Assembly (NCBI GenBank): GCA_016209885.1
Contig: JACQVF010000023.1
Location: 86,161 to 150,160, forward strand
DNA: 64,000 nucleotides
Source: Gemmatimonadota bacterium
GTDB taxonomy: Bacteria > Gemmatimonadota > Gemmatimonadetes > Longimicrobiales > Gaopeijiaceae
Direction of reading: 5' to 3'
Positions 7,648 through 16,369 of this stretch are shown here, in pieces. The position numbers were made by a program, and so were the translations under genes. The notes under the pieces are model-generated. The model searched no databases and had not been told where the DNA came from. It saw only the letters and a program-made list of their open reading frames with translations. Positions within the stretch are counted from its first letter, which is position 1, and each line of letters begins with the position of its first letter.

Positions 7648-9180
7648 GTGAACGTGAACGCTCAGACGGCGCCACTGGCGGAGGGTCTGGTCCGCGACCT
7701 CACGAGGATTGTCGGGGCGGACGGCGTGATCACCGATCCGGCCCGGCTCCTCGTCTACGAGTGCGACGCCCTCACCCAGTACCGCTTCCTGCCGCGCGCC
7801 GTGGTGCTGCCACGCGACACCCGGGAGGTGGCGGCCGTCGTGGCGGGCCTGGCCGCCCGGGAGATTCCGTTCGTGCCTCGAGGTGCGGGCACGGGGCTCT
7901 CCGGCGGCGCGCTGGCGGGTGCCGACGCGGTGATCGTGGCGACCACGCGGATGAACCGGATCCTCGAGCTCGATCCGGCGAACCGTCGTGCGGTCGTGCA
8001 GCCCGGGGTCGCGAACGCGCGACTCTCGCAGGCGGCGCTTCCCCATGGGCTCTACTACGCTCCGGATCCGTCGTCCCAGCCCGCGTGCAGTATTGGCGGG
8101 AACGTGGCGGAGAACTCGGGCGGCCCTCATTGCCTCAAATACGGCGTGACGTCCCGGTACGTCACCGGGCTCACGGTCGTGCTGCCGGATGGCGAGCTGA
8201 TGCGGCTGGGCGGGATGGCCGGCGAGGCGCAGGGCTACGACCTGGTGGGGCTCTTCGTAGGCAGCGAGGGCACGTTCGGGATCGCGGCCGAGATCGAGGT
8301 TCGCCTGCTGCCGCTGCCGGAGGCTGTGGAGACGCTGCTCGCGATCTTCGGCGACCTCGAGGACGCGGGCCGCGCCGTCACGGAGATCATGGCGGCCGGA
8401 CTGCTGCCCGCGGCGCTCGAGATCATCGACCAGGAGACGATCCGCGCCGTGGAGGCGAGCGTCTTCGCGGCGGGTTATCCCACGGATGCGGCGGCCGCGC
8501 TGGTGGTCGAGTTCGACGGCCTGGCCGCCGGGCTCGGGCGAGACGCGGACCTGGCCTCAGAGATCTGCCGCCGCGAGGGCGCGCGCGAGGTGCGGCGCGC
8601 GGCGGACGACCGGGAGCGCGAGGCGCTGTGGCGCGGACGCAAGAAGGCGTTCGGCGCCATGGGCCGGATCTCGCCGGACCTGCTCGTGCAGGACGCGACG
8701 GTGCCGCGCACGAAGCTCCCCGAGGTTCTCGGGCGCATCCGCCGGATCGCCGAGACGTACGGGCTCACCGTCGCGAACGTTTTCCATGCTGGGGACGGGA
8801 ATCTGCACCCCAACATCCTTTTCGACCGCCGCGACGCAGAGCTGGTGGCGCGCGTCCACCGCGCCTCGCGGGAGATCATGGCCGCCTGCGTGGAGGCCGG
8901 CGGCACGATCACGGGCGAGCACGGCGTCGGCCTCGACAAGCGTGACTACATGGGGCTCATCTACAAGCGCGAGGTGATCGAGGCGATGCGCGCGGTGCGC
9001 TCCGTGTTCGACGCTCGCGGGCTCTGCAATCCGGGAAAAGTCCTGCCCTCGGAGTCGAGCGGTGCGACCGCGGCCGACCTGGCCGCCTCCCGCGCCTCCA
9101 CCGCCTCTGTCTCGCGGGGCGCGGCCGGGGTGGTGGCTTCCGAGGCCAGCACGGGCCCGCAACTCTCCTTCGAGATCTGA
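7648..9180 (+). CDS. glcD: Glycolate oxidase subunit GlcD (FAD-linked)
   Basis: GlcD is the FAD-carrying catalytic subunit of glycolate dehydrogenase (GlcDEF), which oxidises glycolate to glyoxylate. The 510-residue product has the PCMH-type FAD-binding domain with PRGAGTGLSGGALAG near residue 73 and GGNVAENSGGPHCLKYG near 150, and the C-terminal FAD-oxidase domain with HAGDGNLHPNI near 385 and TGEHGVGLDKRDYM near 425, both characteristic. The last 40 residues are a low-complexity Ala/Ser/Thr tail. I chose GTG at 7648 (alternative GTG at 7654); the longer upstream frame is repeat DNA. glcE follows after 10 bases; glcF is 8 kb downstream. Related D-2-hydroxyacid dehydrogenases are a possible alternative function. 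Confidence 0.9.
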   Translation: MNVNAQTAPLAEGLVRDLTRIVGADGVITDPARLLVYECDALTQYRFLPRAVVLPRDTREVAAVVAGLAAREIPFVPRGAGTGLSGGALAGADAVIVATTRMNRILELDPANRRAVVQPGVANARLSQAALPHGLYYAPDPSSQPACSIGGNVAENSGGPHCLKYGVTSRYVTGLTVVLPDGELMRLGGMAGEAQGYDLVGLFVGSEGTFGIAAEIEVRLLPLPEAVETLLAIFGDLEDAGRAVTEIMAAGLLPAALEIIDQETIRAVEASVFAAGYPTDAAAALVVEFDGLAAGLGRDADLASEICRREGAREVRRAADDREREALWRGRKKAFGAMGRISPDLLVQDATVPRTKLPEVLGRIRRIAETYGLTVANVFHAGDGNLHPNILFDRRDAELVARVHRASREIMAACVEAGGTITGEHGVGLDKRDYMGLIYKREVIEAMRAVRSVFDARGLCNPGKVLPSESSGATAADLAASRASTASVSRGAAGVVASEASTGPQLSFEI

Positions 9181-9190
9181 GCGGCTGGCT

Positions 9191-10534
9191 GTGGGCGCCG
9201 CCCTGCGCGACGAGCTCGTACGGATGTTCTCGCCCGCGTGCATTCGTGCGGGCGCGGAGGTGGAGCGCTGGGCGGTGGGCGGGGCCGTCCCGCGGGCCGT
9301 GGTCACGCCGGAGCGTACCGAGCAGGTGGCGGAGCTGCTCGTCCGCGCTTCGGCGGAGGGGTGGTCTGTAGCGCCGGCGGGCGCGGGAACCTGGCTCGGA
9401 GCGGGGAACCCGCCGACCGCCATGGACATCGTGCTGAGCCTCGCGCGACTCGAGGCGGTCGAGCGGTACGAACCCGCCGATCTCGTCATCACCGTGGGGG
9501 CGGGGATCCCGTTGCGCGCGCTGGACGCGGAGTGCCGCGAGCACCGCCAGTGGCTGTCCCTCGATCCGCCGGGCGAAGGCCGCGGCACGCTGGGAGCCAC
9601 CCTGGCCACCGCCAGCGCGGGGCCCCTGGCTCCGTTCTACGGCGCAGCGCGAGACCACGTTCTGGGGCTCACCCTCGTGACCGGCGACGGGCGCATCCTC
9701 GAGCTCGGCGGCCGGGTCGTGAAGAACGTGGCGGGCTACGATCTGGTGAAGCTGGCGGTGGGGAGCTGGGGCACGCTCGGCGTCATCACATCCGCAACGC
9801 TCCGGCTGACGCCGGTCCCGGAGCGGGATGTGACCCTGAGCTTCTTCGACGCGGACGCCTCCGCGCTCGTGGCCGCGGCGAGGGCTGTGCTGGAGAAGCC
9901 CATGGATCCGGCGGCGTGCACCCTGTTCTCCCCGGCGGTTGCCCGGATGCTTCCGGCGACGGCCGGCGGTGTGGGCGCCGACGGCTGGCTCCTGGCGGTG
10001 CGGCTACACGGCAACGCCGAGGCGGTGGAGGACGGGCGTCGGAGAGTAGAGGGCGCGGCTGAGCGGCGCGCCGGCGGCGCACTCGAAGGAGAGAGCGGGC
10101 GGGCCTTCTGGGACGGCGTCGCCGGGCTGGAGGTCGGAACGCCGCTCGTCGTCCGCGTCGCCGTGCTGCCGTCCCGGGCCAGGGAAGGCGTGGCACTCGC
10201 GCGGCGTTTGCTCGGTGAGGTGGGCGGCGGGCCGGGTGGCGCGGGCGCGGAGGGGGTCGTTGCGGACCTGCCCGCGGGCCACGTGCGTCTGCTCGTGCGC
10301 GGCGATCCGGGGCACGAGGAAGTATGGCGGTGCTGGATCCCCGCGCTCGCGGCCGCGCGGGCAGAGGTGGCTCGCGACGGCGGCACGCTCACCGTCGCCT
10401 GCGGGCCGCCCCCCCTGGTGCGTGAGGTCGGGGCGTGGGGTGACCCGGGCCCAGCGCTGCGGCTCATGCGGGAGCTCAAACGGCAGTTCGATCCGGCTGG
10501 AGTTCTGAATCCGCGGCGATTTGTGGTTGTCTAG
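9191..10534 (+). CDS. glcE: Glycolate oxidase subunit GlcE (FAD-binding)
   Basis: GlcE is the second FAD-binding subunit of glycolate dehydrogenase. The 447-residue protein shows the shortened PCMH domain (VAPAGAGTWLGAGNPP near residue 62; GTLGATLATASAGPLAPFYGA near 137; RVVKNVAGYDLVKLAVGSWGTLG near 178) and a C-terminal region ending in LMRELKRQFDPAGVLNPRRF, the usual end of the family. GTG at 9191 is chosen because it follows the glcD stop and starts the homologous region; the SD is weak, consistent with translational coupling to glcD. It ends 86 bases before the convergent histidine kinase gene. Confidence 0.9.
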   Translation: MGAALRDELVRMFSPACIRAGAEVERWAVGGAVPRAVVTPERTEQVAELLVRASAEGWSVAPAGAGTWLGAGNPPTAMDIVLSLARLEAVERYEPADLVITVGAGIPLRALDAECREHRQWLSLDPPGEGRGTLGATLATASAGPLAPFYGAARDHVLGLTLVTGDGRILELGGRVVKNVAGYDLVKLAVGSWGTLGVITSATLRLTPVPERDVTLSFFDADASALVAAARAVLEKPMDPAACTLFSPAVARMLPATAGGVGADGWLLAVRLHGNAEAVEDGRRRVEGAAERRAGGALEGESGRAFWDGVAGLEVGTPLVVRVAVLPSRAREGVALARRLLGEVGGGPGGAGAEGVVADLPAGHVRLLVRGDPGHEEVWRCWIPALAAARAEVARDGGTLTVACGPPPLVREVGAWGDPGPALRLMRELKRQFDPAGVLNPRRFVVV

Positions 10535-10620
10535 TTGCCGCATGTTCCAGGCGTGGTATGCCTCGGCAACTCCCGCGCGAATCGCTACCCGCGGCGCGAC
10601 TCCAGCACGGGGCTTACCGG

Positions 10621-11907
10621 TCACGCTTTCGCCTGGCGGCGCTCTTCTCCGAGGACTGGAAGGTAGATCCTGAACGTCGTGCCGGCGCCGAGCGTGCTCT
10701 CGAGCCGGATCGCGCCGCCGGCCCGCTTGACGATGTCGCTGACCGTCGAGAGGCCGAGCCCGGTACCCTTGTCCGGGTCCTTGGTGGTGAAGAACGGCTC
10801 GAAGATCCGCTCCCGGATCGCCTCCGGGATGCCGTGGCCCGTATCGGACACCGCGATCATGACCCAAGCGGCTTCTGACGCTTTAGAATCCGGCGGGTCC
10901 GAGACGCTAGCCGTTTGGATCGTGAGCCTCCCGCCGTCGGGCATGGCGTCCCGGGCGTTCACCGCCAGGTTCATGATGACCTGCTCGACCTGGGAGCGGT
11001 CCGCTGTCGCCGGGTGCAGGGAGCGCTCCAGGTCCAGGACGACCTCCATCCGATTGCCCAGGAGGCGCCGAAGGATCGGTTCGAGCTCGGTGATGACGGC
11101 GTTGAGGTCCAGCACGGTCGGCTCGCCTGGTTGTCTCCGGCTGAAGGCGAGGAGCTGGCGGACGAGCGCTGCGCCGCGCTCGGCGGCCCCTTTGATCTCT
11201 TCCAGGTCGGCCCGGATCGGGCCCGCCCCAGGGGCGTCACGCAGGAGTAAGTCGGTCGCGCCCGTGATGACCGAGAGCACGTTGTTGAAGTCGTGGGCGA
11301 CTCCGCCCGCCAGGCGCGCCACGGCTTCGAGCTTCTGGGCCTGAAGGTAGCGCTCCTGGGTGAGCTTGCGTTCCGTCACGTCCAGGAGCACGCCGAGCAC
11401 TACCGGCTCTCCCGCGAAGGCCAGCCGGCGGCCATAGACCTCGACGTGGAGGAGCGAGCCGTCCTTGCGCAGGCCACGGAAGCCATAGCGGAGCGCTTCG
11501 ACCTCACCCTCAACCCGCCGGCGAAGGTTCTCTTCGACGAGCGGCCGGTCCTCGGGCAGAACGAGCGCCAGGACCGAATCCAGGGCGAGGAGTTCCGCCA
11601 CGCTGAAGCCGAAGATTTCGGCGAGGCGCGGACTCGCATAAGTGAAGCGGCCTTGCTGGATGAGGTAGACGCCTACGAGGGATTGCTCGACGAGGGTGCG
11701 AAAGCGCTCCTCGCTGTGCTGGCGGCCGAGGACCTCACGACGGACGAGCACGTAGATGAGGAGCGCGGAACCCAGGACGAAGAGCCAACCCTTGACGGTC
11801 TGGAAGCGGTCGAGAAACTGGTCGGAGAGATAGATCCAGGCCGCGCTCACAAGGACGTAGATGAGCGCGATGCGGAGGTAACTCGGTAGCCTCTCCACCC
11901 TGGGCAC
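10621..11907 (-). CDS. PAS-domain sensor histidine kinase
   Basis: A membrane sensor kinase of 428 residues. Two transmembrane helices (about 12-28 and 41-56) enclose only a short loop, so it may sense within the membrane or cytoplasm. A PAS domain spans about 65-180, ending in [11 protein letters not shown]. The HisKA phospho-acceptor is His205 ([10 protein letters not shown]), followed by an HATPase domain with N box ([10 protein letters not shown]), G1 (DTGHGIP), F (FEPFFTTK) and G2 (GTGLGLSTV) motifs. It lacks a receiver domain, unlike many kinases with the HDFNN motif. GTG at 11907 has AGGAGG about 11 bases upstream. No partner regulator is adjacent; the receiver protein at 13356 is the nearest candidate. 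Confidence 0.88.
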   Translation of the reverse strand: MPRVERLPSYLRIALIYVLVSAAWIYLSDQFLDRFQTVKGWLFVLGSALLIYVLVRREVLGRQHSEERFRTLVEQSLVGVYLIQQGRFTYASPRLAEIFGFSVAELLALDSVLALVLPEDRPLVEENLRRRVEGEVEALRYGFRGLRKDGSLLHVEVYGRRLAFAGEPVVLGVLLDVTERKLTQERYLQAQKLEAVARLAGGVAHDFNNVLSVITGATDLLLRDAPGAGPIRADLEEIKGAAERGAALVRQLLAFSRRQPGEPTVLDLNAVITELEPILRRLLGNRMEVVLDLERSLHPATADRSQVEQVIMNLAVNARDAMPDGGRLTIQTASVSDPPDSKASEAAWVMIAVSDTGHGIPEAIRERIFEPFFTTKDPDKGTGLGLSTVSDIVKRAGGAIRLESTLGAGTTFRIYLPVLGEERRQAKA

Positions 11908-12490
11908 GGAGCGAGCCTCCTCGCACCAAAGGTTCGTTCTCGATAGTGTGATACTTTCGATCGGGGGCCGGCAGTGTCATCGCAGTGCCGCCTTCTGACG
12001 CGTCGCTGCGGGCGCAAGGGGGAGCGAGTCATGCTACGACGCCACCGCCATTCATGCCACCCCCGGTTCCCCAGTCGCACGGCGGCTGGGCATCTCTCAC
12101 CTGGCGGGAAGGTGCCGGCCGCGTGCGGGGGCGGCCGAGCGGCTAGTGCGAGTGGGTGGAAAGAAGGCCCGCGCTCGAGGAATTCAGGGACTTCGTTCGC
12201 GCGCGAGAACGGGATATCTTGCTCCGTCTGGATCTGCCCGGCTAGCTGACTCAGGGTTGGGCCACCAGCCCGGTACGCCGGGCGGTTGTCCGCCGCGGCC
12301 GTCCCGGGATGGCGTCAAGCCGGGCGGCTTCGTGGCTGCGGTGATCGCTCTGAGTCACCTGGCGTGCTCTCGGGATGGCTGGAGGTGGCGGCCAAGGGAA
12401 GCGCGGTGTCAGGGGTGTTTTTGGCCCCGAAGAGGCCGCTCGTGCTTCTCCCTACGCTATTCCTTGATGGCCTGGTATGATGGGGGGCGT
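11908..12490. other. 583-base non-coding region with a possible structured leader
   Basis: No convincing gene lies here. The clearest structure is a perfect 8-base inverted pair, tgactcag at 12247-12254 and ctgagtca at 12350-12357, which would close a roughly 110-nt domain containing several GC-rich hairpins (for example cccgg..ccggg at about 12269-12282). It lies upstream of the phosphoesterase gene and could be a structured 5' leader, but I could not match it to a known riboswitch. A possible -10 (TATGAT, 12476-12481) is very close to the ATG at 12491. Confidence 0.3.
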
Positions 12491-13012
12491 ATGAGATACG
12501 CGGTCATTTCAGACAGCCACGACAACTTCTACAATCTCGAGCGGACGCTCGAGATCATCACCGCGCGTGGCATTACCCGTTGCTTTCACCTGGGAGATTT
12601 CTGCGCACCCGGTTTTGTACGCGCAATGCTGGCTCGGGAGAGCTTCACGTGGATCTGTGTGTGGGGGAACGTGGACGGAGCCAAGACCAAGATCCTGCTC
12701 GAGCAGCGGAACAACCCGAGGTTCGATATCTCAGAGGAGCCTTTCAGAGAGATCGAAGTCGAAGGGAAGAAGGTGTTCTTGAGTCACTTCCCGCTCCTCG
12801 CCCGGCACGCCGCGCTCACCGGCGAGTACGCTGCGGCGTTCTACGGTGATGACCACCGGAAGAGAGTTGAGGTCCTGAAGAATGGGGCACTCCTTGCGAA
12901 TCCCGGGGAGCTGGCTGGATTCGCCACCGGGCAGCCGAGCTTCGGCGTGTGGGATCCCGAGCACAACACGATGGAGCTCGTTGACCTCCGCGATTTTCGG
13001 GTGACCAGGTAG
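12491..13012 (+). CDS. YfcE/MJ0936-like metallophosphoesterase
   Basis: A 173-residue calcineurin-like phosphodiesterase. Metal-binding motifs are SDSHDN (residues 7-12), HLGDF, VWGNVDG, LSHFP (usually THG) and a C-terminal NPGE. The usual GHTH metal motif of YfcE proteins appears to be replaced by FYGDDHRK, so the first His of the pair is Asp. It may therefore bind metal differently or be altered in activity. ATG at 12491 has gggggg directly upstream; longer in-frame extensions were rejected since homology starts at MRYAVISDSHDN. The gene is monocistronic. Confidence 0.85.
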   Translation: MRYAVISDSHDNFYNLERTLEIITARGITRCFHLGDFCAPGFVRAMLARESFTWICVWGNVDGAKTKILLEQRNNPRFDISEEPFREIEVEGKKVFLSHFPLLARHAALTGEYAAAFYGDDHRKRVEVLKNGALLANPGELAGFATGQPSFGVWDPEHNTMELVDLRDFRVTR

Positions 13013-13355
13013 GGTTCCGAAGGCGGGGCGAGGGGAGCGTTAGCGACGTGCGGGCGTGCGGCTTCATGGCCACTTACGCGGGTCAGCCGGCCCCTCCGCC
13101 GGCCGTCCACGTTGCGGGGAGACTACAGAAGGCTGCAGTGCGGGCGTTGTCTTTCAACGGGGCCGGCATCAGATTCGGTGAGCGTCGGAGGCTGGGCTCG
13201 GTTTCCACTCCCCCAGAGATTCACGAGAGCGATGCATCCGGTAGGCTCCACCTCGCTCTTCGAGTCGGTTGCGGCGTCATCCAGCACGGAGGCAGTCCCG
13301 CCCCGCGACGGCGGAGGGACGGGAAAGAGATGTCTCGACTGCGGGGTCTCCTGAC
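13013..13355. other. 343-base intergenic region, no gene seen
   Basis: No open frame looks protein-like. A short GC hairpin (gccgg at 13086-13090 with ccggc at 13099-13103) could act as a terminator for the phosphoesterase gene, though no T-run follows. Confidence 0.3.
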
Positions 13356-13832
13356 GTGAGCGATCTTGCCCGGACGATCCGTCCCGTTCTCCTGGTGGAG
13401 GACAACCCCGACTACGCGCTGCTGGTGCAGCTCGCTTTCAGCCAGGCCGGAGTGACCAACCCGGTGCGGGTGCTCGGGGACGGCGAGGCGGCGATCGCTT
13501 ATCTGAGCGGACTGCCGCCGTACGACGACCGGGCGCGGTACCCGCACCCCGCACTGATGATCACGGACCTGCGGCTTCCGAAGCGGTCTGGTCTCGAGCT
13601 GCTGGAATGGATACGAGACCGGCGGGAGTTCGATCGGCTTCCTGTCGTTGTCCTCACCTCGTCAACCGATCCCAACGACGAGGTGCGGGCTTACCAGCTT
13701 GGCGCGCGATTCTACGTTGTGAAGCCGATGCGGGTGCAGGCCCTCGTACTCACGGTGAGGGCGTTTGCCGAGCTGTGGCTCGGCGCCAGCCCCCAGCGAA
13801 GGGGGGCCGTCGACGGCGCGGGGTCGGCCTGA
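13356..13832 (+). CDS. Single-domain response regulator (Rcp1-like receiver)
   Basis: A stand-alone receiver domain of 158 residues with acidic pocket residues Glu15/Asp16 (LLVEDNPDY), phospho-acceptor Asp71 (MITDLRLPKRSG), the switch Thr in VLTSS and the Lys in VVKPM. The sequence style (VEDNPDYALLV...YDDRARYPHPALMITDLRLP) is that of the Rcp1 group, typically partnered with PAS or phytochrome histidine kinases. There is no output domain, so it acts by protein interaction or as a phosphorelay intermediate. GTG at 13356 is preferred; longer extensions lack homology. The PAS kinase at 10621-11907 is a plausible but unproven partner. Confidence 0.87.
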   Translation: MSDLARTIRPVLLVEDNPDYALLVQLAFSQAGVTNPVRVLGDGEAAIAYLSGLPPYDDRARYPHPALMITDLRLPKRSGLELLEWIRDRREFDRLPVVVLTSSTDPNDEVRAYQLGARFYVVKPMRVQALVLTVRAFAELWLGASPQRRGAVDGAGSA

Positions 13833-14156
13833 GCCTCGCGGGCGCGTTCCTCACCCTGACCGGTACGTACAGCCAACTGCTGGACTACATCATCTTCGCC
13901 GCGCTCGTCTTCTACGTGCTGACCATCGCGGCGCTGTTCGTGCTCCGCGTGCGCCGCCCCCAGATGCACCGCCCATACCTGCGCCTTGGGCTATCCCGCA
14001 GTGCCCGCCGTTTATATGGCGGCCGCCGCCCTGATCGCCGTGATCCTCCTGATCGAGAAGCCGGTCTACACATTCGCCGGGCTCTTCATCGTGCTGCTGG
14101 GGATCCCGGTCTTCCACCTGCAGCAGCGGCTGGAGGCACTCGCTGTTCGCGCGTAG
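13833..14156 (+). pseudogene. C-terminal remnant of an APC-family amino acid permease, frameshifted
   Basis: Just after the receiver gene, one frame encodes GTYSQLLDYIIFAALVFY followed by LTIAALFVLRVRRPQMHRPY, typical of the last transmembrane helices of APC-superfamily amino acid transporters. Near 13978 the frame shifts by one base, and the next frame continues LGYPAVPAVYMAAAALIAV then TFAGLFIVLLGIPVFHLQQ to a stop at 14154-14156. The two parts together form the normal C-terminal ~100 residues (RPY..GYP..P). The first ~370 residues are absent. It is a decayed gene fragment, possibly left by a rearrangement that placed the receiver gene here. Confidence 0.75.
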
Positions 14157-14639
14157 CGGCACGCGATGCGGGCCGCACGGCTGACTGCCTCGTGGAGCGG
14201 CGAGTGGACGCGCAGCTTCGCCCGGGCGGCGCCGCCCGTCACGCCCTGCGGCCCTTCGTGGGAAGTTTCCCGAGAATAAGTCTTGCTCGCATCTTTCCAG
14301 CGCGCTAACAATACAAGGTTGCTAGCTCTCCGTGGGGTCCCGCGGCCGGGGGACGCTCATGCGGCGTTTGTTGTTGAGTCTGTGCCGGGCCGCTTTGCCC
14401 AGCGGGCGTGACGCGCACCGCTCGTCCCTCCGGGCAGGTCGGGCGCAAGCGGCATCTCACACACGCTCGCGGCTCCCAACGACTCTTCCCCAGGGCAGCA
14501 CAAACCGTCAGGCGGTTGTTCCCGGCTCTCGCGCAATCCGCGAGCGCACCGAGTCCCAGGTTGCCTTCCATCCAGATGGTCTAGCGTCAGGGCGAAAGCG
14601 TCAGACTCTTTTCAAGCCCTCAGAGCCGGAAGCGGGGAA
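14157..14639. other. 483-base intergenic region
   Basis: No supported gene. It holds a perfect 16-bp palindrome (cgggcggcgccgcccg, 14223-14238), which could form a hairpin or bind a dimeric regulator, and the leader of the lipoprotein gene at 14640. Confidence 0.3.
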
Positions 14640-16313
14640 ATGAGCGGAATCCTGTTGTTGCGGGGAGCGCGCGTGGTGGCTGCTCTGATCATGCTCATGT
14701 GCGTTGGCGCATGCGAAGAAGACCGTCCTCCGGGGGTTCCCCCGGCCGCGCCGCGCTTCGTTGTGGTTTCGGTCCCCATGGGGTCGAACACGGTTGAGAC
14801 GCGGATGAGCCCGGACGGCATAGTGTGGACGCAGCCCGTCACGCTGCGCGACCAGCAGGGGAACCCGGGTACGGCCAGCACCGCCGCCGGGATCGCCACC
14901 GACGGAACGCTGTACCACGCGGCCTGGTTCGATGCGAGTTGGGCACTCCGCTACGCGACGTCGGTGAACGGGGAGGACTGGCTGGTGAGCAGCGACGCTC
15001 TCGGCCGGTTCCCTGTGAACGAGTCAGCGTCGCCAGCAGTTGCCGCCGGAGGCGGGAAGGTCCTGATCGCCTTCCGGACCGGGACAGGCGCCCTCTGGGT
15101 CGTGGACATTACCGCGCCGTCCACGGCCGTGACACTGCCGGAGCGGTCCGGGATGGGGCCGGGGCTCGCCTTCGGCGACGGGCGCTTTGTGCTCTCGTAC
15201 GTCGTCAGTCTCGGCCCACTGAATCCCGCCGTGAAGACCCTCACCTCCACGGATGGCGCGACCTGGGTCGAGGTCGGGCAGGTCTTCGGCGGTGGCGTGC
15301 CGCCCGCGCTCTCGTTCGCCGACGGACGGTTCCACCTCGTTCCCCGTACCCCAGGCCCCACGAGGGAGCTGGTGAGCGTTCGGATCCAGGTCTACAGCTC
15401 CACCGACGGCCAGTCGTGGAACTGGGAGCGGGAACTCGTCGGGCACCCGTCTGCCGTGGGGACGGCGATCGCAGCGGCTGGTGTTGATCAGCTCGTGCTC
15501 GAGACCACAGGCGGCACGGTTTCCGCCATCCCTGCCAGTGGGGCGGAGCAGACGTTGGGCTGGACGGCCAGCCATGGGATCTCGCTCACCCGCGGCCCCG
15601 GCCGCCGGCTTGCCACGTTTCGCCTGGAGCGGGTGACGGTGGACGACCCGGAGGACGGGGGTGGCGATGAGCCGTACTTCCTCGTGTTTGGCTTCAAGTC
15701 GAGGTTCGGGCGCCCGAACTCGTCGCAAGTCACGTGGTCTGGATTCCTGAGGGAACTCGGGAGCGACGTTGGCGTGGGCGCATCGGTTGAGGTACCGCCA
15801 CGCATGGGGGCCGTCACCTGGTCCATTGAGCCGGAGATAACCGAGGCTTCGGTGCGTGACACGGTCGTGGGATCGGCGCAGGTAGACGTCGTGGGAGCGG
15901 CCGTCGTCGCGATCGACGGCGACGGCTGCCCACTGTCGATCGTCAAGGATCTTGCGGACCGGGTCCCCGGCCTGTTGCGGTCTGAGCTGGAGAATCTGAT
16001 CGCAGGATCGACCCTACGGCGCGTCGCGGATATCCCAGTGGTGAGGGGACGGGTGGATGCGGCGCGGCAGCGGGTTCTGGAGCGCGTGAACGATCGATCG
16101 TTTTGGGACTGGGTTCAGTGCGGGTTCGATCCCGAGGATCTCATCGACAATCAGGTGGTGGCCCTGGTCGGGTGGGACGGGTTCCCAGACGGGGAGATAA
16201 ACCAGACCTTCGCGCTCAGGCGGACTCGGCCGGATTCGGCGCTCACGCTGTCCTTCCGAAACACGGACATGGGTGCTGCGTGGACGGCGCAGGCGAGAGT
16301 GACGTATCGCTAG
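14640..16313 (+). CDS. Lipoprotein with Asp-box (BNR) beta-propeller
   Basis: The 557-residue product has a lipoprotein signal (hydrophobic stretch then VGAC, Cys at about residue 25). It is followed by repeated Asp-box motifs of the S-x-D-G-x-x-W type: MSPDGIVW, SVNGEDW, TSTDGATW and SSTDGQSW, spaced about 70 residues apart. This is the signature of sialidase-like beta-propellers, here probably a carbohydrate- or protein-binding scaffold rather than an enzyme since sialidase Arg-triad residues are not evident. The C-terminal 200 residues have no recognised domain. ATG at 14640 has gcgggga upstream. The next gene encodes another exported protein with a shared direction and a 56-base gap, so both may form an operon. 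Confidence 0.72.
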   Translation: MSGILLLRGARVVAALIMLMCVGACEEDRPPGVPPAAPRFVVVSVPMGSNTVETRMSPDGIVWTQPVTLRDQQGNPGTASTAAGIATDGTLYHAAWFDASWALRYATSVNGEDWLVSSDALGRFPVNESASPAVAAGGGKVLIAFRTGTGALWVVDITAPSTAVTLPERSGMGPGLAFGDGRFVLSYVVSLGPLNPAVKTLTSTDGATWVEVGQVFGGGVPPALSFADGRFHLVPRTPGPTRELVSVRIQVYSSTDGQSWNWERELVGHPSAVGTAIAAAGVDQLVLETTGGTVSAIPASGAEQTLGWTASHGISLTRGPGRRLATFRLERVTVDDPEDGGGDEPYFLVFGFKSRFGRPNSSQVTWSGFLRELGSDVGVGASVEVPPRMGAVTWSIEPEITEASVRDTVVGSAQVDVVGAAVVAIDGDGCPLSIVKDLADRVPGLLRSELENLIAGSTLRRVADIPVVRGRVDAARQRVLERVNDRSFWDWVQCGFDPEDLIDNQVVALVGWDGFPDGEINQTFALRRTRPDSALTLSFRNTDMGAAWTAQARVTYR

Positions 16314-16369
16314 GTCCGGCGGCGCGTTTGCACAGAAGCCTGCCCGAAGGGAAAGGAGAGGCGTCGGCC

